This document shows, piece by piece, positions 40,259 to 53,823 of a stretch of 64,000 bases of DNA (the first letter of the stretch is position 1; the number at the start of each line of letters is the position of its first letter). Origin of the DNA: Tubiluchus corallicola (lineage: Eukaryota; Priapulida; Priapulimorpha; Priapulimorphida; Tubiluchidae); assembly GCA_030141605.1 (NCBI GenBank), contig JAQGDQ010000024.1, positions 1,071,501-1,135,500 of the forward strand, in the 5' to 3' direction. Both the position numbers and the translations under genes were made by a program. The notes under the pieces are model-generated. The model saw nothing but the letters and a program-made list of their open reading frames with translations, ran no database searches and was not told the DNA's origin.

Positions 40259-40643
40259 CGAGAGACGTGAGAGTCATCTACGAACAAAATGTACTTGCAG
40301 AATAAATAAAAAACTGCCTTAATTATTTATAGACATCGAAAAGAGCGGTAGTAATATCTCAGCTACACCAGCGCGCATTAAATTTTTGAGTTATCGCTGA
40401 AAACCGCATTCAAACAACTAGTTAATTACCATTATCATTTATCAGTTTAGTAATTAATTTTTCTAATTTAAGTAGTTTCTGTTAATTATGGTCCTAATAA
40501 TTATTATTAGGGCATGGAGGCGCAAAGGCATTCACAGAACAGTGAACAACAATTATTACGAGCGAAGTTTTATTTCAAATCGTGAAATTAATGACGTTAT
40601 AAGTTTACTGAACTATCTCAATATGTACTAGAACCGCTATCAC

Positions 40644-41004
40644 CAGGGCCGCACTGTGATCTCTTGGGCCCCTAGGCTAATGAAATTATAGTGCCCCCTC
40701 AGACAGAGCCATCCTGTACGTGATATATTTTAGCGACATTTACATAGCTTGAAGTAAACTTATTTCGAAGTCCTTAAATAAACTAGAATATTTATGTTTT
40801 GCTTCTCAATAAAAATATTCTTTACGAAATACCACTATTTTACTATTTTATTGCAAACCAAATTAGCACACACTTTAATACAACCGTAGTTAAGAAACAG
40901 ATTTTTTACCAAATGTTACCAAAGCTTAAGCCCCCCCCCCCAAGCTTGTTGAGCTCTAAATATAGGCTGTAGCCTATGCTATCTAATAGGATAATCCAGC
41001 CCAG
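40644..41004. mobile_element. hAT-like MITE family A, copy 2, opposite orientation
   Basis: Its left end (CAGGGCCGCACTG, then GGGCCCCTAGGCTAATGAAA) matches the complemented right end of the copy at 25495-25879. Its right end (TAGGCTGTAGCCTA, TAATCCAGCCCAG) matches the complemented left end. Flanking octamers GCTATCAC (40636-40643) and GCTATCGT (41005-41012) agree at six of eight positions. The 361-bp element is noncoding and includes a C run at 40931-40940. Confidence 0.8.
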
Positions 41005-44000
41005 GCTATCGTACGGAATCATATGCCCACAGTCCTAAGATTCATGGAATACCTCGAAGACAGTCACAGAATGACGCCAGAAAATTAGACACTGCATTTT
41101 TTTCTCTATTAGCAGTTAACACATTACTTTTATATAACTTTTTGATTGAAACTGACAGGAAACCTGTATAGCAGGCCTATTGTCGCAACAATAAAGGTGA
41201 ATTACCTTTTTACTCTGCGCGTAAAATTCTAACTCTAAAAGTTTCCACCAAGGAAGGTACGTGTTTGTGATGCTAATCGACGAGTTTCTCCAACGAACAA
41301 AGAGAGAAGCAGAAAATATACGATTGTAACTTGTTAATACTGTACATAACATAATAGAAAAAAGCCTTTGAGCTTGGTGCGCTTGCAAGCACTTCGATGA
41401 TTTAGTAACTCATAACTGATTTATGACATTCTGTTACTAATTTTCCTAAGACACACAACATAATTGATGTTCCTGACACAACATCAATTAAATAAGAAAA
41501 CGGTGCTGTGTTATGCCGCCTTACCCTGAGCACTTAAAGTGACCTCTGAACGCCCTTTTTTGGATTCTCCTGTGACAGATTTGGTATATTACAATTATAT
41601 ATTACATAATAGCTGTGATACTGTACTACATTCATTCTTGTTATGGTGTCAAAACATTGACTACCGATAATAATAATCATGTCATCCAAATTTTGTAACG
41701 TTTTATTTGTGCTTTTTTCCAGAGCCTTATCCATTAGTAAACGAAACTGATAAACTGTTGCGCACTGCCACTAAAATTTTACGTTCGTATGCATATAATA
41801 AGACCGGTCTTTTAGTGACCTTTAACTTTCAGGGTCGACCATGACCTGGGACGACTACATTCTCTTGGTGTTCAAAATCAAATGGCGTATGAAATAACAA
41901 AGTGGGTGATCTTGATTTTCGATAATCTGCGACATGCTGCAAAGATTAGTGCGTGCCTTCTTTCTGAAGGTATTAGTGTCCACGCAAGCTCATCCATAAC
42001 AGTGCCAAATTGCTTAATTAAATAAATTTAAAAGTGCTGAAGTTTGGCTTTGGTTAATCAAATTTACAACACCAATATAGAACAATTGCCGATTAATTAT
42101 TATTAGACGCCTTCTGGCAGTTGATGCTTTTATGTCCTGAGATATATGGTAAATCAAGTTCGGTTTCTGAATCTGTCCTTTAACCCGCACTCCTCCCTCA
42201 GCCCTCTCCCAACTCGGTGTCAATGCGGCCAGACGCTCTGTTCTAACATCATTGAGATAAATGTAAAGATAAATTAATAAAAGATAAATATATTAGATTC
42301 AATAGATTTTAAAAATGTTTGGGCAAAAGTGAATTTGTTCAGAAATAGTTTGTGAAGAATAAAAAAATTCACAAGAGTAAAAAGTGCAAACCTGGTGTCA
42401 ATTTGCGTGGTCAATCAAACAAACATGTCCCGAAGGGTCAAACAGGTTTGTGTATGTGTGTGTGTGTGTGTTATGCATAGTACATGCCCAACTCACCGTG
42501 CAAATAAGCGTCTGTGAAAATTTTAGACTGCCTAAGGTTAAGAAAAAACAAACACGAGTACTAATGTAATCGTGATTTGCAGCTTAGTGAGTGACAGCTT
42601 AGTTTAGTGGATTCCGTTCACAGAGAAATATCAGTTCTTCAACATTATTTTTCTCATCTGTTTGACTGCAGAGATCTATTCAAGTAGTTTTGCAATAATG
42701 CAATCAGTTATTTTTTGATCGATTACCCGCATTACACAGGATTCATAATACATAGCCAACAATCGTTATTATAGGTCACTAGTTGTCACTGTACATGGTC
42801 GTGTATTCTCACTATAAATAATGTACAGAACATACATTAATCATTGCTTCTCGCCTCCCCTCTACTACCCCTTTTATTGTAAAATTTTTTATACCACGCA
42901 TGGAATAGGCTAAAGTGGCCGAGCGGTATAATAGTACTTATATATATATATATAGTCATGTAATTCTACATTGCATAAATTTTATTTAATTTAAAGTTAT
43001 AATTAAATTAGTAGGACCTACAGTATTTTGTTCACAAAACTAGGTCTACTTCCTGATATTACAACTTTTCAATAACAAGAGATAACTTGCTTTTATTCAC
43101 CAAAAGTTGTCCAGGAACTGCCATTTAACAATCAAATGCGATTCAGCAACAAAATGCTAGCACGAAAATATAATTGCGTATAAATAAGGAAAAGTGTTAG
43201 TCAGATTATTCCGATAAATTGTTATTTTGTTTGATGGAACGGGTTTGAATACAATGTGTCAGAAATGGAGAGTCCAGACTACAGCATAGATAACACGCTT
43301 AAAGTGATCTATTGAACAACCAAAAGCCGTAATTATCTTACTAAAAAACTAAGCTTGTGCGAAGATTAGTGTTATTTTAATACATTAAAGAACGGCTTAG
43401 TCGATCAAATGCTCCCTTCGTTTTTGTTTAGTAACTCCAGTTCCGTAACACGAACGCGGAATCTAGGTAAAACGGCACAGGTGATAATGGCAAGGTAAAT
43501 ATGGCACAGGAAAAGGGAGCTCAAGTGAAAAAAAACAGGAAAAATCGTTTAAAAGCGGCGCAGCTCTAGCCCCAACACTCTGTTTGGAAGACAGTTAGAA
43601 CTCACCAAAAAAGAAGCTCAGTAATAACCTATTATTTAGTGAAACATTATTTTCTATTTTGTGCCCTTTGTCTGTCAAATTTATCTTGCAATTATTAGAG
43701 CCTACATGTGTCAATGCAATTTTTATTGTACATCAATATAGCTACTGAAACATGCTGTCAATTAATACACCTTGCTAGTATGTATTTGCTGTACTTGTAA
43801 GAAGATGTTCTCTTAACCTTGTCATAAATTTGCCTCACTGAACATTTTCAAGAACGTTGATAAGTATAATAATCAAGACCTTACAAGTCTGACTCTGAAA
43901 ACTGGGCGTAACGCGTTGTACGATGTTACTGCAGTCGTGACAATCTGGAGGAACAAACAGTTTAGTCTCCGTAACTTGAACTAACTTCACTCGCCTAGTC

Positions 44001-46155
44001 AGGCCTTTGGCGATTTCAATTGTGTTTGAAAAGTGAATAGGCATTGTTGAGAGAGAATGCAAATCAGGAAGCGCCAACTAGCCACTGAATGCCCCGTGTT
44101 AAATGCAGTACTTGATGAGCTTTGTAAAATTGTGTGACTCTTTCAAGGCGGAACTAACTCCTATTTTTCTAACTTTGACCCAACTTGCTCGTTCACAAGC
44201 TAGTCTAGATCGAAAAATCTTAAGCACCGATAGCCTACTTCAGCCTGCACCCAAAGAAGATTCCGTGCTAGCTTTTCATATGTCGTATTAGTTCTTCCCA
44301 GTCCATTCACTGGCACATCATCACTAATCCCAACCCTCCAGTAATAATTTACTGCAATTTTGATCATAGACCAAGATAGGCTCGTTTCCCCGAAGAGCTT
44401 TTTCCTAGAAAAGTTTTTTGCCAGACAAAAAATCCCACCAAACGTTTTGCCACAAAAAATTACTTACCAGAAAAAAATTCCGGAGGTATTTTTCCCGGGA
44501 ATAGGATACGGTCCTGCTATGGAAGAACGTGTAAAAAATTGCAAATGAGCACAATGTATTAGGTAAATTTAGATCTCAAGATATTCAACCATAGGTATAA
44601 CTGCAAAGTATTGATCTTGTCCTATTTACATAGTTTATTAAACCTTATTTCAAATCCTGTGAAAATTAATTGTATTTGAAGAAATTATATGAAGCAAATA
44701 GGCAGAAACAATGATTTATAGAAAATTTACAGTTCAAAATTTTATAAAGCTCAATTTCAAAAATAGTTTTAGGGACCAAGAAGCGTATTAAGATTTAATC
44801 TACCCGCCAGGCATGTTCTATAAAATCTATTAATAAATTTCCACATAACAATTTACCGTTAGTGTTACGAAAGAAAGAATAACTCCATAGAAGAATAATT
44901 ACGGCTTGCAGCCAGGATAATAAGAGGCAGTAATACAAGGCCCACCCAACGTCTATACCCAGTAGGTCTATGCTGTAGTAATAACACATGCAATCACTCT
45001 TTTGTTCTCAAATGTACTTTAACATGACATTAATTTATTTGACTAAAAATTTCAACACGGTAGGTACGAGACGACATGGAACAAGCAATGAGTTCCTGGT
45101 CTACAAAACCTAAATATAGATAATCTCGTTTGTTTTTCTATTACGGCTAGAAATACCAGTTTCTGGTATGCATTTTCAGTTATATAACATCAGTGGGTTT
45201 ATACGCATATCGCTTCTTAATTAACATGCTGCCTACATGACCTGTCAAAATGCTTCAAAAATAAATTAACACATTTAAATTGCAAATTTGTTAAAGGTGA
45301 ACAAATTTACACAATGAGGTTTGCAGCTACAAATTTGATTTTCTGTTATAACATACAATCACCCTGCTTTACATTATAAATGTCACCTCTTAATTTTCAT
45401 TCCTTTCATTCGTGATTGATGATAGTAGGTTACTGACAGAATTCAGATTAAAAGTTTTCAGTTTAATCTACTGCATGAAAGCTTATACCACTTTCAGTTT
45501 TCGGTGCGCTTTTTGCAGTTTTTCGCTTTGTGTCGCATTTTGTACAGGATTTATCACTTCTATGTAGACAGTGATGACTGATGAACGAATGATTAAAACG
45601 ACACCTGTTGTGTCGCAATTGAATCACATTGTGTAAACATTTGAAACATCAAATATGTAGTAATAATGCGCTTTTTAAACTCTTTATAAGAGCATAGTGT
45701 GAAAGCAAAATTATCGAGCACGGCAACATTATTTTTTTAATTAGATGTTATTCAAATTATACTAATTTGGCATCAAAAGCTACCTTATTAAGAAAAATCC
45801 CTAGATGATTCATTTACTAAATGATCCCATTTTCTTTACATAATAAACCTGGCTACCTGACTTTCCTATAACACCAATAGTAAAAGCGATATAAAATAAT
45901 TAATGTGTGTGCAGCGTAGACAAGCGTAATCAGCTAACGTAACTGCTATCATGCAGTTTCTTTTTACGTAAATGCTACCATTACTTTCTTTTTTTACAAA
46001 AATGTTAATAATAGACTTTGTTCTATTGTTTATGGAGGTGTTTACATTTATTCTAACTGCAAAATACTTGAACAGAATTAGTTAGTCAACATGAATAATA
46101 GATTAAATTTCTATTTTGTTAACTTATAGGAATTTGTTTAAAGTGAGCAGGAAAG

Positions 46156-48001
46156 ATGCATGCGTACAGCATGCTGTTGAGTACAATAGTGCTAGTCACT
46201 GTAAACTCACAGGAAAATGGTGACAACTTTGATGTCATCCCATCAGCATCACCGTCTTCGCCAGTATCAGTATCAACAACCGTCACCCCAAAGCAGGTCA
46301 CAGAAACAGCTAGAGTGAACACGAGTTCTGCGACAACATCAAGGCAAATATCGACAACGACCGACCCGTTGCTAACATTTACGCGTTCTAGATATAATCC
46401 ATTTCTGAGGCCTTCAGTAATCAACAATTACACAGTAGAGAGTAAAGTGACAGACGAAACAGAAAATGGCTGCAATTCATCTGACCGCAAGGTGTTATTG
46501 AACTTGATCGAGGTGACAAGGACTACAGTTATTGCACAATATTTACTCTGTAAGGGAGCTTCAAGAGTCCATGGTGTTAGAGTACTATGGAGACAATTTG
46601 GCATGACTTCTGACTGGTAAGTTTTACATTTTATTCTTGCGTGTAAAGCTGTTTTATTTATTGTGTGCTTCAGCGAGATGACTTTGTGAATGGTATAGTG
46701 ATATCTTGTCTGGCGAAAAAAGATCAAAGTCAGTCGACATTGGTTAATTTTGCAATTCCACAATGCTTGGGTACAAGCAGGATCAAGAAAGAGATTTGCA
46801 ATAAACATTTGGGAAACAATGCCAGAAAGACATGATCTCTGGCTAATGTTGAACTGCATGCCTTGTAAGCAGCAAAGGCCAAGAGTTCAAAGCTGAGAAA
46901 GGAACTTCTCAGTAGTTTCTTTCCAGGCTAACTAGAGAAGCTGTCATTTTTCAGGGTACAATAAGAAGGTTATACTGGTATCCTTTAGAATTAATGAAAC
47001 AACATCTCAACAAACTCACGTGTATAAATGTCAAAACTTTATGAAATCCTCTGAGCAAAACAAACAAACATGCCTGGGAAGTTGTGTGTTTACTGTTATC
47101 TTTCATTAACTAAGACTATAACACTTTATTTATTTCTTCTTGCAGGAAGAAGTCTCAACATTTCAAGGGCAAGATCGGACGTTATATTATAAAAGATTTG
47201 GATGCTGGAATGGCCTATGAAATTTGTGTAGTGGAGGTTGACGAATGGGGAAATGAAGCAGCTACAGACAGTGAAAAGTGCATAGAAGTAATAACACATT
47301 CCAGTGTGCTGACAGTTCTAGCTGTTTTATTCGGTATTGCTTGTGCTCTTATAGTGATACTGATTGTTGCTATGGTGTGTCAATGCAAATTCTACAAAGA
47401 TAAAGTTAAAGCACAAAACCCTCAAAAAGAGAACATTGATAACACCTTGTCTTCATATCATCCATCACGTTTGGATCAGCAGTCTGGCAAGGGAAGCCTC
47501 TGGTCTTCACCATCATATCTAACTTATGCAAAAAATCAAAACAACACCTTTGAAGATTCACTACGGAAAAGCCTAAATTACAATCAGAATATAGAGAGGA
47601 GTAATAGTAGCAATTTTTACTATGCAAATAGAAACCCTTCATCTGATAGTTTGCCACCTGTTTTCCAAACATCGATCACAACAATGCCTGACCACCACAG
47701 TTCCTTTCAATTAAAGAGATATCCAAGTCAGTCGATTTCCACTGAAGATGATCCAACATACGAGAATCCAATTGATGATCATGACAGAGAAAGACATAAC
47801 CCTCTGCCTCCGCCAAGAAATTCTAGAGATATTACAGTTGTACCATCAAGACTTTCAGTGAGAAGTTTGCAATCAAATATAAATAATGCAAGGATAAATG
47901 GACAAAATCCGAGCTTTAGAAGTGATAACTTCATACCAGGTTACCGCTGGGACAGGCCCGGATCAAATCATATGTGGAACCTTAATAAATCTGTAATATA
48001 A
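46156..48001 (+). CDS. Type I membrane protein with FN3-like domain, two exons
   Basis: Exons 46156-46616 and 47146-48001 join at TG|G (Trp154) with GTAAGT and TTGCAG sites, giving 438 residues. Order: signal peptide (about 1-18), Ser/Thr-rich stalk with many TTT/STT runs (about 25-75), an FN3-like domain (about 100-203) ending YEICVVEVDEW then EKCIEV, a membrane helix at about 208-231, and a 207-residue cytoplasmic tail. The paired cysteines late in the FN3 fold resemble those in LRR-FN3 neuronal membrane proteins (LRFN, ELFN, LRRN), but there are no leucine-rich repeats. Tail features: TYENP at Tyr359, a PLPPPR proline motif (373-378), and C-terminal KSVI, which fits a class I PDZ ligand. 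I cannot assign an orthologue; adhesion or signalling is inference. An acceptor-like TTATAG at 46124-46129 suggests an upstream noncoding exon. Confidence 0.82.
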
Positions 48002-50564
48002 AAATTTCAAATCCATTTTTGGTAAGCTTTAAAGATCAGCTAATGCCACTTCTGTATTGCTCTTATAAAACAACTAATGAAAAAAGTTTCCTGTTAGAGT
48101 AATAACTAAAACTAATTAAATAAAGATTTTTATTCCCTGTAAGAGCATGCTCAAAAATACTGAACTGAAGATGATACGTAAGACATAGCCAAAAATATTG
48201 ATTACTTGATGCATTAACACTTAGGAATAGGTTGCATTGGAATTACTGTGATAATATAACTAAGTTATTTTTCTTTGCTTACAGTGCAAGATTTTTTTGA
48301 TAGTGAGACATTTTAAAAAATCATTTTGTAAATAAATGTAATATTACCATAAGCATAAATGTTATATTTTAGTGCAAATGAAACTGCGCTCCAAGTTTCA
48401 GAAAGTACAATGATACAAGCTAACTACGTACAAAAATAAGTTTATTTTCATGTGGTCAAATGTGACAAAACAGGTTTCACACACCTTCTATCACGAAGCT
48501 AACAAAGATTATAGTACCATCCACTAGTAAAATAAAAATATTATTAACCAGACCAGTTTTCAGTGACAGGTCATAATCTTAGCCTGAGGTGAGTATTTAT
48601 TAGGCGGCAGTGTAGAACATGTGCAGTATAAGTTCTTTGCCTGCAGTAATAACAGTCTGCACATTGTGCAATAGTATTGATTACACCATATAACTACACT
48701 CATTTATAAAAACATAACTGCATGGTTTTCTGACAACCAGCCATCAGCAAATTGCAACTAGAAGTGTATGAGTGCACAAGAGCAATAATTACATGAATGG
48801 CTACGATATCTGTCACAGGGTGTTAAATGAATTGTACTAGTCGGTCATGAAATTTTACTTCCTGAGTTTCATTACATTTTTGAAATGCACTTTCGTTACA
48901 AATGTAAACTTAAAATTTGGTGCCAGACCAACGATTTGGTGAGATACTAGCTAAGAAAAAATAATTGAATAAATAAAAACTAGCAAAATTGAAATTAGTT
49001 ATGTGTCAGAGTAAAGCAAGTTCACTCAAATAGAATTTGGCTTCAAGTAAAATTAATTTATGAAAGTGTTCCTATTCTACATAAAAAATAAGTCTAAATA
49101 ATAGAATCGATTAAGATTTCTTGCCAATCATGTCAGATATGTTGTGCTTAATTACAGTGCACTGTATAAAACATAAATCTTGCATAAGACATACATTATA
49201 TAAATAAACAATTTAAAGCTTGGTGCAATTTTATACATAGTTTGTACAAGGTATCCCTTTCTTGTAAATATTTACAATTATATTTGTTCTTTTGACCATG
49301 TAATCTTTCTTCATTCTAAATTTGTAGAAGATGTCTATTTTCAGTCCTGGATTGATCATGAGTAACTCAATACTTTGTTATTCATGTCAGTAATAGTAGG
49401 AGTGGCTATGTAGTGTATCTTCTATTTTCTATTAAGATAATATCAAAGCAGCAACCAAGTTCCTATGCACTTAACTTTACTATCAAAACATTGCTTAACT
49501 TACATAATCACAGAAACCAAAGAAATCAGTGTACTTTTATATGCAGTTAAGTATGCCAGGACTTATGATGTAATATGGGTTAACAGGAAATCCAAATAAA
49601 CCAGACCCGAGCTAAGCAGATTAGACTGTCTCAGCTAACCTAGGTTGCACATATGGATTTCAGCACTTATTCTCTGACTACGTCACTGTCATCTATAACC
49701 CCAACACCTCCCTGCTGCAGTATTCCCAACGCTGCCTTGGAAAGTTGCACTCATAAGCTACTACATAGCCAAAAGACATACCTCTCTAATCTGGCATACA
49801 AAAAGATTATAGTAAATGACTTAGTAATGCTACTCAACACTTCCAATTAGCCAGTCATGTTGTATTCAAGAGTCATAATTTTCCATCACCACTTCAGACT
49901 AGCATACTATGGGCTATTATGTCTCCATCACTTCCTTAACGTAGTGGGTTTACACCACTAATGGGGTCACCCAAATTACAATTCACAAGTTAATATGGTC
50001 CAATTGTCTCGTTAGCATAATATTCTTCTGCCACTATACCTCCCCAGTGTTGTGTGCTCAGTCACCTTAGACAATAATATGTCTATAATATGTCACCTGT
50101 CCATAATATGATATTGCATAGTACATATATTCACCACTTGCCCAGCAGAATATGCTTACAATTAATTACTCCATCACCTCATAGTGTAGCACAGGATGTA
50201 CCTCATTGCCTCTCACCTCCTTAGCAGAATATACTTACAGACGATTTTCACTTGCGCTATTTCCACTTTTTCCCATCTTTACAATAAACTGACATTTTAA
50301 ATTCATGAAAAAATTTCAAGCAAAAAGTGGCCATTGTAACTGATTAAGCAAGAAACAAGAGAAGCCTGCAATCATCAGTCACCAAAGCGACAAAAGTTGA
50401 AACAAATTTAATTGCTATGGTTTTAATGTGCCCTAAAATACAATCATTCTCAATAAACCTTCGAGCATCTTCAACGCAGTCATACTTTACAAATACTAGA
50501 CTGGTATTACACCGCAACATTATTGAGCAAGGTTGCAAAGGCAAAAACTGCAATTAATTAGCAT
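48002..50564. other. Spacer between convergent genes; nothing recognised
   Basis: This region contains the 3' ends of the FN3 membrane gene (plus) and BPNT2 (minus). It is AT-rich with only short open frames lacking domains or splice context. Confidence 0.5.
48119..48124 (+). terminator. AATAAA poly(A) signal of the FN3 membrane gene
   Basis: AATAAA lies 118 bases after the TAA stop and is the first such hexamer downstream. It is followed by a T-rich stretch. Confidence 0.55.
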
Positions 50565-53500
50565 TTAAACTACGGCGGCTTCTTTCATTCTCGTGACGTA
50601 TGTGACGTGATTTGTCAAAGCAGCAACAAGACCACCATTATTAGCTGGACTGCCAATGGAAGAATAATCAATTTCTTCACCAGCAATTGTAGTCATATTT
50701 CCACCCATTGAAGCCAGCACGGCATTTCCTGCACAGATGTCCCACTTTTTGATTAACGTAACATGTATGTAAGCATCAGCATTGCCCTTTATCACTTCAA
50801 GAGTTTTAAAACCTGCAGAAAACAAAATGCAATGCAAGCATTTAATGATAAACTATTTTAATGTGTTATCATAAATGTTCTGAGGATACGTGAATTTAGT
50901 GTTGCATTCCGAATTTTCGCCAAGGTTATTAGACCCTTCGTGTTTGAAGCACATTTACAAAACGAGTACAAACTGTGTGATAAAACACGCTAAGTGCAAA
51001 ATAACGAAATGCAATATAGTTAATGTTTGAACAAATGTAAAGCAAATACATGACAGAGTTTACTAGTAAACAGAACTTAAAGGGCAAATGTGACTCAATG
51101 TACCGCAAAACTAATGTGCCTGACACAGACATATATCTCTCAAAGCTAAAAAAGGCAAAATTTTGGTCTAAGACAGCAGTCTGTTTTCAAAAGGTCAAAA
51201 GCAGAAAGCATCTGAAATAGTTGTCAGCTGGGCCACTTTATAGCTCTATGTGATAGAGATGTCATGTCAGTCAAATTCAAAAGAAGTCAAAGAAATGAAA
51301 AAAATATGAGAAAGAGAGCTCTCCTGAGCCTTGACATCTTTAACAGGAATAAAACACTGCATGTCCTTTACAGCATCAAAATAGATTATTTAATGCTACT
51401 GTAATATCTATTTTGAGACTATACAGGGCGTTCAACAATTTATTCGTGTCAAACAAATGTTCCCTACATGCAGTAGTTTGTGTAGCAAAAATAATTTTGG
51501 GTAGAAATTTGCAGTAAACAAAGTTTTTTTGTTTTGCTATTAAAGTAATGAGTTAACATACCTGCACCACCAGCATGAATGATTTTAATTTCATTTCCGA
51601 AAGTTTTCTTTAGTACATTATCCGCATCACCCGTATGTGACCGCGACACAATGATTCTATCATTCACGCTAGCACCAGAAGACTGTTCTCTTTGTAGATT
51701 GCTGGAGTGTCCATGATGTACCCAACCCCACGCTGAAAATTGGATGTGCATTATGTGCCTTTCATTACAACAATGAGAATAATAAAATCTCATTTCTAAC
51801 AGAACTGCATTCACACATAACATCAAAATTGTTAAGCAACATTATTGCATTTTAATAATCTCTTTTCCGATGCAATTTTTAAATCACAGCAAGTTTACTA
51901 GTAATATTTAAAGCTCAATACATCTCTGTTCGTAAGTTTCTACTACTGGAATTAGTGCTACAGTAAAAGTATTTTAAGTAATATTCAATTCAGTAGTTGT
52001 GATCTTCACTTGTACACTGCAAAGCGAGTTCATACAAAGCACTTGGTTTTCTTGTTCAAATTTAGAGCACGTTATGCTATGCGGCTATTTTTGCTTATGT
52101 GATATTTCACATGATTTAATTGCTACTGGAGAAGAATGAATATCCTGACACAGACAAGCAGGGCACAATATTTAACACATTGCAAGCAATGTTAGGAAAC
52201 AATAATAGGCAAACACTGACAATAAAGTAATCTTTACACGTATTAATAATGATTATTCACCTAAAAATCCTTAAATATTTAACTTGACAATAGCAAAGCC
52301 AATAAAGCCATACCTGTAAATTTTTCGAATGGCTGGTGAATTATTCCTATCACTGGTTTGCCTTTCACAGCAATACAAACCATTGTTGTGACATAATTCA
52401 ACAATTTTTCTGAAAAAGAAGCAAAGGTTTTCTAATGCAGAAGATATGCCATGTACAGCATGCAAAACCCATTCTGAAAATATTTTCATTGCTATTGTTA
52501 TCCTAAATAGAATTAATCAGAAAGTGGGCCTTCAGTTTCTTGTTTTGAAGCCAGATTCATAGAAAACCAACTGTAGTCTGTGTCACAAAAAAGTGTTTTT
52601 ACACTTGCTAACAAAAATGTTGACATTTTTCTCTTACAATAAATAAAGAATTTGACTAAGGTCTAATACTGAAAGCATGTCCGTTGCCCCATTGTTTTCA
52701 GTCCTAACTGTTGGGGGGACATAATAAAAATAAATCGTATTTTTTTCCTCAGGAAACACAGTTATCATAATGAATCATTTTTGTAAGCCATTTGTGTTTG
52801 TAAGCTCATGTTGTCATTTGTCATTTGTAAGCTCACGTTATGCAGATTTTTTATTCATTTGTCACTCTTAACTTTTATAAATTTTTGCATGCGATAAGGA
52901 GTGATTAAATATCTCACACATTTTTCATACCTATGTCACACTGAATCTTTTGTAATATTTACCTGTATATTCTTGTGTAGCATCTAATGGATCTATCCAT
53001 ACAGTGATGTCTGATATTGGCACATCAATATCTTCATAAACATTTAACTCTTCTCGGGATGTTGCTGGTATTTTTACTTGGCTCATATCAGGTGTTCCTC
53101 TATCTTTTTCCTCAGATATAATCTAGATTGAAATTTACTCTTTTAACCATTGCAAAAATAACTTAAATCTTAGATAATCATGTAAAAAATTTTTAGTAAA
53201 AAATTACTTATTGAAACCCAGATTACTCCAAAATTGTTCACTTGACACAGCTAGTTTATTTAATAAGGAAGCACATGCTACTATCAAATAATAGTATATG
53301 ATGTCACAGCTCAATTACATATTTACTTGCTTATTTATCAAAACTAGGCTTAAAAGTGGGTGGGGGGGGTCATATACTGCTTCCGCATATAACCATAATT
53401 CATATATATATATGCATTTACATAAAATTAAAAAAAATTGCAAACCTTTACATTTGGATACAGCTTAAGAAGGCCATACATCATTGCTCTATGTGACCTT

Positions 53501-53823
53501 AAATCACCTTCGGTAAGCGGATCATTTGCACCTTCCTTTGTCTTGCCTTTGCTTTCCTCTTTCAAGTCATTTGCTTTTCTGACAGCAATAACTTCTTGAC
53601 CGCCCCTTTCAGCAATATCGATGCCAGCACTTAAAAGCTGTTTTAAGCTTACTGTCTGCTGCTTAAGTTTCCTGCCACTCCACATAAATACCACAAAACA
53701 TGCAGCTATGGCTAAGACCACAGTCAAACGTATGGGATTAAACTTTATGTTCACCCCAGGCATCTTGAAAGACAAATCCTGCACCTTTGAATCAGAATTT
53801 TTTGTCATATAGGATGATGACAT
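50565..53823 (-). CDS. BPNT2: Golgi-resident PAP phosphatase (BPNT2/IMPAD1)
   Basis: Known role: in the Golgi lumen it hydrolyses 3'-phosphoadenosine 5'-phosphate, the by-product of sulfotransferases, to AMP and phosphate. Five exons, 53446-53823, 52963-53122, 52314-52409, 51562-51732 and 50565-50812, join in frame to 350 residues (human about 359). A single N-terminal anchor helix (about 32-48) is followed by the Mg-dependent lithium-sensitive phosphatase fold: KGKTKEGANDPLTEGD, the metal-site Glu pair in IISEEKD, WIDPLDATQEYT (Asp170, Asp173), IIVSRSHTGD, and KKWDICAGNAVL with Asp293. All residues expected at the metal site appear present. The frame opens at 53823, but the ATG at 53763 (MPGVNIKFNP) aligns better with the vertebrate start; either leaves the anchor intact. 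The gene is convergent with the FN3 membrane gene. Confidence 0.95.

Larger units (their letters stand above)
37744..46155. other. Divergent spacer between SORL1 and the FN3 membrane gene
   Basis: The 8.4-kb stretch holds the upstream regions of two genes transcribed away from each other. Identified contents: a hAT-like MITE (40644-41004), a purine-rich (AG)n tract (40142-40258), a TG repeat near 42449-42470, and a TA repeat near 42940-42954. Weak exon candidates occur on the minus strand at 41217-41358, 43882-44044 and 44873-44965, and a plus-strand ATG with a strong donor at 39924-39951. None of these could be assembled into a convincing gene. Confidence 0.5.

Noticed and set aside
40057-40322. 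Poly-Ser/Leu and poly-Arg/Glu frames over the AG repeat
   Set aside because: They are translations of a dinucleotide microsatellite.
44360-44548. 62-codon plus-strand frame with FFLEKFFARQKIPP-like sequence
   Set aside because: The DNA is a series of imperfect AAAAA-TTCC-like repeats resembling a decayed transposon end (GGACCGTATCC at its right), not a gene.
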